Below, piece after piece: positions 1-6,154 of a DNA stretch of 20,901 bases. The notes beneath the pieces are model-generated. The model worked only from the letters and a program-made list of their open reading frames with translations. It was not told the origin of the DNA and ran no database searches. The stretch covers positions 1 to 20,901 of the IMG/VR virus record IMGVR_UViG_3300006751_000182. One strand, given 5' to 3'. Source of the DNA: a virus. The position numbers and the translations under genes are program-made. How positions within the stretch are numbered: position 1 is the stretch's first letter; each line of letters starts with the position of its first letter.

Positions 1-957
1 CTTGATGTTACTGGTCTTGCTTTAAACATTGTGGCCCAGACTAGCGCTTTTGCCGCTCAAAGCTCTTTCAACTCGCAAAGTACAATGGAAAGCCAAAGCT
101 CTTTTACCAGCTCGGAATCGGTGGATATGTCTTTTAACTATGGCGGCGTAGGCATTGTAAGCACCACTCAAAGCAACTTTGCCGTTGATACCTTAGACAT
201 TAAATCTGAGCTACTACAGGTAACAGAACAAGCTGCCTCTACTGCGGTTGCTGAAATAGATGCGGTTTACGGTGACACAAGTAATGTACAGCTTGCCATG
301 CAAGAAGTAAGACGAGAAGAAGTGCAGCAGCAGGGAGCGCAGCAAGAACAACAAGAACAACAGCAGCAACAACAGCAACAGGTTATCCAGCAGGTAGATA
401 CGGGCTTTTTTGATGTTCAGACCACAGAACAAGAGGTTATTACGCAAACATCAAGCATTCAGGTTAATGAAGCCGAGGAGTCCGAAGAGCTAGAAGCTAC
501 GCAGGATTTAGGCGATTCAGCCCAACAGATGCAATTTGAGCAAGACTTTAATGATGCGTTAGGCGCAGGTCAGAGTGTCGGGCAGTTCCTAAGCCAACAG
601 GCTCCAGACTTTGGGCAATTTGATGTTGCTCCTCCTAGTGTAGAAGAGCAGCAGACTGTTCGTAGGGCTGAGAACGCTATACAAAGCATGACCAGCGCAG
701 AGATTGAGCAAGCTCAAGATTCACAGCTAGAGGGGATGCAGGACTCTGGAGGCTTTGACGATCAGTCTTTAACCATTCTTCTGATGGGTAGAGTTGAAGG
801 TGTAGAAGCGTACAATATAGACCTTATAGATCAACAGCAGTGGTATCAATCCAGAGAAATATACGGGGGCAATGCGCCTGTAGACGGAAATGTAAGAGCT
901 TTGCAAGGACAGGGCGCACAGAGGTTCCAAGATTTAGTGGGGCAGCAATATGACTGA
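1..957 (+). CDS. Ser/Gln-rich protein of unknown function, 5' end missing
   Basis: The frame is open from base 1 (L-D-V-T-G-L-A-L-N-I before a GTG at 31), so the gene most likely starts upstream and GTG 31 is probably not its start. The visible 318 residues are low-complexity. A Ser/Phe/Gln-rich stretch comes first, then a Gln-rich segment with eight consecutive Gln (bases 358-381), then an acidic Glu-rich part, and finally a more ordered C-terminus containing QQQWYQSREIYGG and ending in QQYD. No catalytic motif is seen. The stop overlaps the start of the next gene by 8 bases, so the two are probably translationally coupled. I do not recognise a named family. The composition suggests a disordered, elongated or scaffold-like phage protein, which is inference only. 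High confidence that it is coding, none about function. Confidence 0.75.
   Translation, partial: LDVTGLALNIVAQTSAFAAQSSFNSQSTMESQSSFTSSESVDMSFNYGGVGIVSTTQSNFAVDTLDIKSELLQVTEQAASTAVAEIDAVYGDTSNVQLAMQEVRREEVQQQGAQQEQQEQQQQQQQQVIQQVDTGFFDVQTTEQEVITQTSSIQVNEAEESEELEATQDLGDSAQQMQFEQDFNDALGAGQSVGQFLSQQAPDFGQFDVAPPSVEEQQTVRRAENAIQSMTSAEIEQAQDSQLEGMQDSGGFDDQSLTILLMGRVEGVEAYNIDLIDQQQWYQSREIYGGNAPVDGNVRALQGQGAQRFQDLVGQQYD
322..381 (+). repeat. CAG/CAA glutamine tract
   Basis: A mixed CAG/CAA codon run encodes Q-rich sequence (QQQ, QQ, QQ, then eight Gln in a row at 358-381) within the first gene. CAG and CAA alternate irregularly, which would limit slippage compared with a pure triplet run. On the opposite strand it produces a spurious Leu-rich frame. 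Confidence 0.85.
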
Positions 958-1495
958 AAAAACAGAATTGGAGTTTGGCGGAGCCACTATTACAGGTGGG
1001 AAAATACTGCTATTAGTGCCGCTTTTAGGGGCTATTGGTGGGTCTATGTGGGGTGGTTTTGAGGTATACCAACGATTGATTGATGCTGAAACCGCTATTA
1101 CTGAGTACGTTAGCCCTGACTTTAGTGGCTACGATGAGGCTTTAGCAGTCCTAGAATCAAGACTTACGGATCAGTCGCGCATCCTTGATACGGTAGAAGA
1201 CTCTTTACGAAATGAAACTGATGCCATGCAAACCCAAAACCAACGTATGTTAGCAAACATTAATGACCAGATAGATACAATTGAAAGCGATGTGAGGCAG
1301 TCTGAGAGCATTGCAAGAACGGCAGAAGATACGGTGGCAGATACTACTAGAGAGCTTAGGGATGATGTGTATGCCTTAGAAGAGCGGGTTAATGATACTC
1401 TTAGAGATGTAGACCTAGAGTTAAGAGAAATACGAGACGATCTGGAAAGTAGAATCCAACAGATGTTAGATAACCCCCTTAACGATAACGAGTAA
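950..1495 (+). CDS. membrane-anchored coiled-coil protein, possible i-spanin-like
   Basis: The 181-aa product has one N-terminal hydrophobic segment (about residues 18-38, Gly-rich, containing LLLVPLLGAIGG). A long charged, heptad-like helical region follows (about 64-172, rich in Glu, Asp, Arg and Leu), with no cysteines. One TM followed by a coiled coil is the architecture of Rz-type inner-membrane spanins, and the gene lies just before lipase, lipoprotein, holin and endolysin genes. No sequence-level match to Rz is recognised, so the spanin role is inference. It could equally be another membrane-tethered structural or lysis accessory protein. The start overlaps the preceding stop by 8 bases, with a GGGG stretch about 7 bases upstream as a weak ribosome site. 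Confidence 0.8.
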   Translation: MTEKTELEFGGATITGGKILLLVPLLGAIGGSMWGGFEVYQRLIDAETAITEYVSPDFSGYDEALAVLESRLTDQSRILDTVEDSLRNETDAMQTQNQRMLANINDQIDTIESDVRQSESIARTAEDTVADTTRELRDDVYALEERVNDTLRDVDLELREIRDDLESRIQQMLDNPLNDNE

Positions 1496-1497
1496 TT

Positions 1498-1719
1498 ATG
1501 GATTATCAGGTCATGTTTAATATAGCTATTATCCTTATTTCTTTTTTTGGCGGGTGGATGGTTAATCGCGTTTTTGCACTTCTTGACAAATTAGACGAAG
1601 ATATGAAATTAGTGCCGGAAAAATACGTTGCTAAAGATGATTACCGTGTAGATATTCGAGAAATTAAAGACATGTTAGGTGCGATCTTCAAAAGACTAGA
1701 AAACAAGGCCGATAAATGA
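1498..1719 (+). CDS. small single-TM phage protein
   Basis: The 73-aa protein has a hydrophobic N-terminal segment (about residues 5-24, containing IAIILISFFGGW) followed by a charged helical tail (KLVPEKYVAKDDY, then RLENKADK). The pattern of one TM, a 'YVxKDDY' segment and a C-terminal amphipathic helix occurs in small hypothetical proteins of many phages of alphaproteobacteria; this is remembered, not searched. It starts 2 bases after the previous stop, and its own stop overlaps the lipase start (ATGA, 1716-1719), so it is tightly coupled to the lipase gene. Its place in the cassette makes a lysis accessory role (such as a small holin or antiholin) possible, but nothing in the sequence proves it. 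Confidence 0.8.
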   Translation: MDYQVMFNIAIILISFFGGWMVNRVFALLDKLDEDMKLVPEKYVAKDDYRVDIREIKDMLGAIFKRLENKADK

Positions 1720-2465
1720 AACTAGACCCTGTATTACTCAATATGGCTTGTTCGTGGGCCATGAAAGCCTATAAAGATGAAAATCCAAAAGCTGCCAAAA
1801 TCGAGAGTAGATTCACTTCTACCACTGTTTATGTCGCTAAACGAAAAACCATAGATATTATTGCCTTTAGAGGCACACAACAGGGCAGAGATTGGCTAAC
1901 TGATGCAATGGTAATACCTGTACCGTATGCTGGAAGGCTCTGTCATGGTGGTTTTGCCCTGGCACACAAATCAGTCTGGAAAAAAGTAGTCAAGATGATT
2001 GACTGGAAGAAGCGAACTTTAATTTGTGGGCATAGTCTTGGTGGTGCTTTAGCAGAGCTAAGTGCAGCTAAAATCTGGAAGAAGCATCCGAATGTTAATC
2101 TTATTACCTTTGGCAAGCCAAACGTTTTTTTTAAAGGTTTTAAACGCCCTATGCAATTAGACAAACAAATCTCCTGTGTACAGGGAAGTGATATGGTGGC
2201 CCGAATCCCGCGTCTTTGTTACGGGCCTTCTAAATCTCAGACAATGTTATACTTTGCCAACAGTGGAATGGACTATATAGACCCTGAAAAAGCACTAAGA
2301 AAAACAGACAGAAAGGGCGGGGCTATAGCAGAACGTATTACAGACCACATGATGGATGGTTATGAAGAGCGTTTAAATATGTTTCTTGCATTACAGGATG
2401 AAATGCCTAATGAAGATGAATTAGAAGAATTGGAGAAAATGGCCGATGAGGTGGAAATTAATTAG
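1716..2465 (+). CDS. class 3 (alpha/beta-hydrolase) lipase or esterase
   Basis: The 249-aa protein carries the hallmarks of the Lipase_3 family. These are an FRGT segment (51-54, oxyanion region), HGGF (77-80), the nucleophile elbow GHSLGG (105-110, Ser107), a strand followed by TFGKP (131-135), a GSD with Asp159 before RIPRL, and a TDH with His211 at the usual distance. Ser107, Asp159 and His211 would form the catalytic triad. Family members hydrolyse acyl ester bonds in glycerolipids or phospholipids. There is no signal peptide, so export would depend on the holin or on lysis. The N-terminus overlaps the preceding gene by 4 bases and the C-terminus overlaps the lipoprotein gene by 20 bases. 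Lying among lysis genes, it may attack host membrane lipid at release. The substrate is unknown. Confidence 0.92.
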   Translation: MKLDPVLLNMACSWAMKAYKDENPKAAKIESRFTSTTVYVAKRKTIDIIAFRGTQQGRDWLTDAMVIPVPYAGRLCHGGFALAHKSVWKKVVKMIDWKKRTLICGHSLGGALAELSAAKIWKKHPNVNLITFGKPNVFFKGFKRPMQLDKQISCVQGSDMVARIPRLCYGPSKSQTMLYFANSGMDYIDPEKALRKTDRKGGAIAERITDHMMDGYEERLNMFLALQDEMPNEDELEELEKMADEVEIN

Positions 2466-2679
2466 TTTAATAGTCGTTTTTATGTTGGGCGGTTGTACTG
2501 TTTCAGAAGAAATGATTGCCAACAAAGAACTCTATTGCTCTGGAGTCTATAAAGGTATCAGAGCTGTAGGGCGCGTAGCTACTGAAGTTACAACTGGTAT
2601 AGCGGTTCCAGACGTTTGCGATACTATTGACGAAATTGTCGAGGAGGAAGAGGCTGAAGCAACTGACAAAAGTGGTTAG
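2446..2679 (+). CDS. small lipoprotein, possible o-spanin
   Basis: The 77-aa product has a basic start (MRWK), a hydrophobic core and a lipobox L-G-G-C with the lipidated Cys at residue 17, so it should be processed by signal peptidase II. The mature part is about 61 residues with two more cysteines (31 and 58), a conserved-looking YCSGVYKGIRAVGR segment and a very acidic tail (EEEEAEA). It starts inside the lipase gene, with a GGAG at 2432-2435 ten bases before the ATG. A small lipoprotein within a phage lysis cassette fits an outer-membrane spanin (Rz1-like), although it is not Pro-rich like classic Rz1. An uncharacterised virion or lysis lipoprotein is the alternative. Confidence 0.82.
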   Translation: MRWKLISLIVVFMLGGCTVSEEMIANKELYCSGVYKGIRAVGRVATEVTTGIAVPDVCDTIDEIVEEEEAEATDKSG

Positions 2680-2717
2680 TAATGTGGAAGCGCTCATAAA
2701 GTTATGGTTAATCTTTT

Positions 2718-3185
2718 ATGAAACTTAAAGGGATTCTGGGAGCGTTAGCCCCCACACTGCTTAAAACGGTAGCTAGTAGTAATCCTATTGCGGGAATGGC
2801 AATCAAAATAGCTGCTAAAAAGCTAGGAATGCCAGAAACATCTAGCATCGAGCAGATCGAAGAAGTTATAGAAAGAGAACCAGAAAAAGCAGAAATCTTG
2901 CAGGACGCAGAATTAGAGATAAAAAAGCTCACTGCGAATATCGAGGGGTTCAGGCTTGAGACTGAAGACAGGCAAGACGCAAGGGCTAAGTTCGCCAAAG
3001 ACCCTACGCCTAAAGTCATTGCAGTTATGGCAATGCTTGGGTTCTTGGCGTATATATTTATGGTTACGCTCCAGGCACCGGAAAGTAATGATGATGCCAT
3101 TGTCAATCTTGTTCTTGGTTATCTTGGGGGGCTTGTTAGCGGTATTGCCAGTTTCTACTTCGGAAGCAGTCATAATGGAGATTAA
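2718..3185 (+). CDS. holin of the GTA 3-TM type
   Basis: The 155-aa protein has a hydrophobic or amphipathic N-terminus (about residues 5-33), a charged helical middle (about 43-95, with DRQDAR) and two clear TM segments (about 98-118 and 128-148). It ends in FYFGSSHNGD. This layout and the FYFGSS ending match the GTA_holin_3TM family of gene-transfer agents and alphaproteobacterial phages. Members form holes in the inner membrane that let the endolysin reach the murein. It lies directly before the GH24 endolysin gene, as expected. No clear Shine-Dalgarno precedes the ATG. A five-codon frame (ATG at 2704, stop TGA at 2719-2721) ends across the start, so coupling is possible but unproven. Confidence 0.85.
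   Translation: MKLKGILGALAPTLLKTVASSNPIAGMAIKIAAKKLGMPETSSIEQIEEVIEREPEKAEILQDAELEIKKLTANIEGFRLETEDRQDARAKFAKDPTPKVIAVMAMLGFLAYIFMVTLQAPESNDDAIVNLVLGYLGGLVSGIASFYFGSSHNGD
3177..3180 (+). promoter_or_regulatory. ribosome binding site favouring the endolysin start at 3190
   Basis: GGAG sits 9 bases before ATG 3190. The competing ATG at 3175 has only the weaker GGAAG at 3162-3166. The choice of start rests on this and on alignment with T4 lysozyme. Confidence 0.5.
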
Positions 3186-3189
3186 GGGA

Positions 3190-3624
3190 ATGGAAAAGCT
3201 TATAGAACAATTAAAACGGCATGAAGGCGTAAGAACACATGCTTACAAAGACCAGTTCGGCACGGTTCACATTGGTGCAGGGCGTAATATTTCAGACGGC
3301 CCTCACAAAGGACTAGGTTTAAGCATAGCAGAAATAGATTTTATGTTAAGTAATGATATTGTTAGAACTATTAAAGAGTTAAGTGCAGAGTACGCTTGGT
3401 TTAACGACTTGGAAGATGGGGCTAGGCGGGACGGAATTATTAATATGCACTTTAACTTGGGACGCCTTCGTTTTTCTAAATTTGCTAAAGCACTTGCTCA
3501 TATGGAAAAAGGTAGTTATGACGCAGCAGCTACTGAATTTTTGGACAGTTTGTGGGCACGGCAAGTAAAAGGCCGCAGCCTGGAAGTAACAGACATGATT
3601 AAAACTAACGAGTATGTAGGGTAA
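3190..3624 (+). CDS. GH24 (T4-type) phage endolysin with His at the catalytic Thr position
   Basis: The 144-aa lysozyme cleaves the glycan strands of murein. The family pattern is clear: KRHEGVR with catalytic Glu12, AYKD with Asp21, G24, then IGAGRN (28-33). The C-terminal half has the usual INMHFNLG (85-91) and DSLWARQVKGR. In T4 lysozyme the third active-site residue is Thr26; the aligned residue here is His27 (codon 3268-3270). There is no signal peptide or SAR anchor, so it should need the holin just upstream. The chosen ATG (3190) puts Glu at position 12, close to T4 (11), and has GGAG at 3177-3180. The alternative ATG at 3175 overlaps the holin stop and adds five residues (MEIKG). A much longer open frame upstream is a shadow of the holin gene. 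Confidence 0.9.
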   Translation: MEKLIEQLKRHEGVRTHAYKDQFGTVHIGAGRNISDGPHKGLGLSIAEIDFMLSNDIVRTIKELSAEYAWFNDLEDGARRDGIINMHFNLGRLRFSKFAKALAHMEKGSYDAAATEFLDSLWARQVKGRSLEVTDMIKTNEYVG

Positions 3625-3626
3625 CC

Positions 3627-5516
3627 ATGCCGGTTAAAAAATTACAGTTTAAAGCGGGAGTGAATAGGGAGTCTACCCGTTATGCTGCCGAAGGCCAGTG
3701 GTATGAAGCTGAAAAAGTGCGATTCAGACGGGGACTACCTCAAAAAATAGGGGGCTGGGAGCAACTTTCTGCTAGTACATTTTTAGGCATATCTCGTTCT
3801 CTCCATAACTGGGCAACATTAGGCTTACAGAATCTTGTTTCTGTAGGTACACACCTTAAGTATTACCTAGAAAAAGGTGGCGCGTACTATGATATTACCC
3901 CTATTAGAGAAACTACATCTGCTGGCGATGTTACCTTTGCGGCTGTAAACGGGGACGCTACTATAACTGTTTCTGATACATCAAACGGTTCTATTCAGAA
4001 TGATTTTGTAACTTTTTCAGGTGCGGCTTCTTTAGGAGGTAATATTACTGCGGCGGTGCTTAATCAGGAGTATCAGATAGCTACGCGCCTAAACGATAAT
4101 TCCTACACTATAGAAGCTAAAGATACTTCCGGTTCTACAGTTACAGCAAATGCTTCTGATAGCGGTAATGGAGGAGGAAGCACTGTAGGTGCTTATCAAA
4201 TAAATACAGGTAATGAAATTGAAGTGCCGTTTACTGGGTGGGGTGCTGGTACATGGAGTCAAAGTACATGGGGTAACGGGGGAACTACTCAGGCAGGGAT
4301 GCGGTTATGGAGCCAATCAAATTTTGGTGAAGATTTATTCTTTTTGCATAGAAATGGAGCTTTATATTACTGGGACGCAAGCGGTGGTATAGCTACTAGA
4401 GGGGTGTTAGTAAGTTCTTTAGGAGGTGCGGCACAGGTTCCTACAGTGGCTAATATAGCTTTTGTTTCTGATATTTTCAGGTTTGCATTTTGTTTTGGGG
4501 CCAATGCTGTGGGCAGTTCTACACTTGATCCTATGCTCATCCGGTGGTCTGACCAAGAAGATATAAGCGACTGGAACCCTACAGCTATTAATCAGTCCGG
4601 TAGTTTAAGTTTATCTGAGGGTACTGAAATAATACAAGCTATCCAAGCCCGACAAGAAATTCTAATTTGGACTGATGCGGCTTTATATGGACTTCAGTAT
4701 TTGGGTGCGCCGGAGGTATGGGGTGCAACTTTACTAGGTTCTAATATTACAACCGCTAGTTCTAATTCAGCCGTTTATTCTAATAATGTTGCCTATTGGA
4801 TGGGTAAAAATAAATTTTATTTTTATGATGGCACTGTTAAAACATTGCCTTGTGAAGTGCGTAGTTATGTATTTGACGATTTTAACATAGAACAGTATGA
4901 CCAGATCGTTTGTGGTTCTAATGAAGAATTTGATGAAATATGGTGGTTTTATTGTTCTAACGGGGTTACTCAAAATGACCGTTATGTGGTCTATAATTAT
5001 GTAGAAAATATCTGGTATTACGGTAGTTTAGCTAGATCAGCATGGCTTGATTCTGATTTACGTGTGCATCCGTTAGCAGCTACTTTTAGTAACAAGTTAG
5101 TGAGCCATGAAAAAGGAGTAGACAATAACGAAACAGGCACTCCAGCAGCTATTACTGCTAGCATTACTTCTACTCAGTTTGATCTGGATGACGGTGATCG
5201 GTTTATGTTGGTAAACCGGATGTTGCCCGATATGACTTTTGACGGGTCTACGGCAGCCTCTCCAGCCGCTACTTTAACTTTAAACCCTTTAGAAAACTCT
5301 GGTTCCGGGCGATATAATCCTGCTTCTGCGGGGGGAAATAGTAGCGCTACTGTTACTAGAACAGCTACAACACCTATAGAGGCATACACTGGGGAAGTTT
5401 TTATTCGTGTGCGGGGGCGGCAAATGTCGTTTAAAATTGAATCTACAGCTACAGGAGTAACGTGGAAGCTGGGCGCACCTAGAATGGATATGCGTCCTGA
5501 CGGCAGGAGGGGATAA
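3627..5516 (+). CDS. virion/tail structural protein (beta-rich)
   Basis: The 629-aa protein opens with a segment typical of a widespread phage structural protein (FKAGVNRESTRYAAEG, then KVRFRRGLPQKIGGW, residues 8-44). A beta-rich, Gly/Ser/Thr-rich insert follows at about 100-190 (containing TFSGAASLGGNI). Next come repeated blade-like strands with Trp/Tyr motifs: RWSDQEDISDW, IWTDAALYGLQY, EIWWFYCSNG. The end is RGRQMSFKIES, then KLGAPRMDMRPDGRR. The strand pattern suggests a beta-propeller-like tail hub or accessory protein, loosely like P22-type tail accessory factors; this is inference. It starts 2 bases after the endolysin stop, and its own stop overlaps the next start by 1 base (TAATG). 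There is no enzymatic motif. Confidence 0.85.
   Translation: MPVKKLQFKAGVNRESTRYAAEGQWYEAEKVRFRRGLPQKIGGWEQLSASTFLGISRSLHNWATLGLQNLVSVGTHLKYYLEKGGAYYDITPIRETTSAGDVTFAAVNGDATITVSDTSNGSIQNDFVTFSGAASLGGNITAAVLNQEYQIATRLNDNSYTIEAKDTSGSTVTANASDSGNGGGSTVGAYQINTGNEIEVPFTGWGAGTWSQSTWGNGGTTQAGMRLWSQSNFGEDLFFLHRNGALYYWDASGGIATRGVLVSSLGGAAQVPTVANIAFVSDIFRFAFCFGANAVGSSTLDPMLIRWSDQEDISDWNPTAINQSGSLSLSEGTEIIQAIQARQEILIWTDAALYGLQYLGAPEVWGATLLGSNITTASSNSAVYSNNVAYWMGKNKFYFYDGTVKTLPCEVRSYVFDDFNIEQYDQIVCGSNEEFDEIWWFYCSNGVTQNDRYVVYNYVENIWYYGSLARSAWLDSDLRVHPLAATFSNKLVSHEKGVDNNETGTPAAITASITSTQFDLDDGDRFMLVNRMLPDMTFDGSTAASPAATLTLNPLENSGSGRYNPASAGGNSSATVTRTATTPIEAYTGEVFIRVRGRQMSFKIESTATGVTWKLGAPRMDMRPDGRRG
5505..5510 (+). 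promoter_or_regulatory. strong Shine-Dalgarno (AGGAGG) before the fibre-like gene
   Basis: A perfect AGGAGG lies 5 bases before the ATG at 5516 and inside the end of the previous gene. It is the strongest ribosome site in the window, suggesting a highly translated virion component. Confidence 0.7.
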
Positions 5517-6154
5517 TGCCTAATGACCTTATAAACAAGGTTACTAATTCAGCATTGCCTATACCCCCAAAAGGAACAGCTTTAAGTGGGTATCTTGATG
5601 ACCTGAATAATATATTGCGTTTGTTTTTCAACGGGTTATCAAATACGGTAAACTTGTTGACCGGGGATTACGGAGGCAGGTTTTTAAGTGTTCCTAATGG
5701 AAAATTTTATTCCACAGTAGATCAAACCGCAGGGTCCACGGGCACTGCATACGCAATACAGTTTGAAAACACGTATCTTGGCGAAGCCATGAGCGTAGCG
5801 TCTAATACCCAAATAACCCCAACCTACTCAGGGGTTTACAATTTTGAAGTGTCAGCTCAATTAACTAGCACTTCCGCCGGTGCCAAAACCGTTGATATTT
5901 GGGTAAAAAGAAGTGGTACAGATGTAACAAATACTGCTAAACAGCATGTCTTATCAGGCTCAGGCAGTATTGATGCGTTTAACTACAATTTTACAATTGA
6001 TGTACAAATAGGGCAGTACATAGAAATTATGTGGGCAACTACTGATACTAATGTAAGTCTTAATCATCAGGCGGCATCCAGCCCTCGCCCTGTCATACCT
6101 TCTGCTATTGCCAGTGTATTTTTAATTTCAGCACTACCGGGGACTTTACCTTAG
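5516..6154 (+). CDS. short tail-fibre-like protein with C1q/TNF-like domain
   Basis: The 212-aa protein has an N-terminal helix-forming part (about 24-50, YLDDLNNILRLFFNGL). A jelly-roll-like beta domain covers about 62-209, with alternating hydrophobic strands such as YSGVYNFEVSAQLTS, DIWVKRSGTDV, YIEIMWAT and SAIASVFLIS. This arrangement of strands, with 'TPTYSGVYNF' early and 'GQYIEIMWATTDTN' late, is typical of C1q-like domains on phage fibres or capsid decorations, where trimers bind host surface ligands. It overlaps the preceding stop by 1 base, and the next gene follows with no gap. A decoration protein rather than a fibre is the main alternative. Confidence 0.82.
   Translation: MPNDLINKVTNSALPIPPKGTALSGYLDDLNNILRLFFNGLSNTVNLLTGDYGGRFLSVPNGKFYSTVDQTAGSTGTAYAIQFENTYLGEAMSVASNTQITPTYSGVYNFEVSAQLTSTSAGAKTVDIWVKRSGTDVTNTAKQHVLSGSGSIDAFNYNFTIDVQIGQYIEIMWATTDTNVSLNHQAASSPRPVIPSAIASVFLISALPGTLP

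Noticed and set aside
2682-2721. Two five-codon mini-frames (ATG 2682 and ATG 2704) before the holin
   Set aside because: They are too short to support as genes. The second ends across the holin start and could affect its translation, but chance is as likely.
2708-3173. Minus-strand frames opposite the holin gene (132 and 86 aa)
   Set aside because: The plus-strand holin has a recognisable family layout and joins directly to the endolysin. The opposite frames show no family features.
2956-3174. Upstream in-frame extension of the endolysin from ATG 2956
   Set aside because: The extra 73 residues are an out-of-frame translation of the holin gene. GH24 enzymes start a few residues before the catalytic Glu, as ATG 3190 gives.
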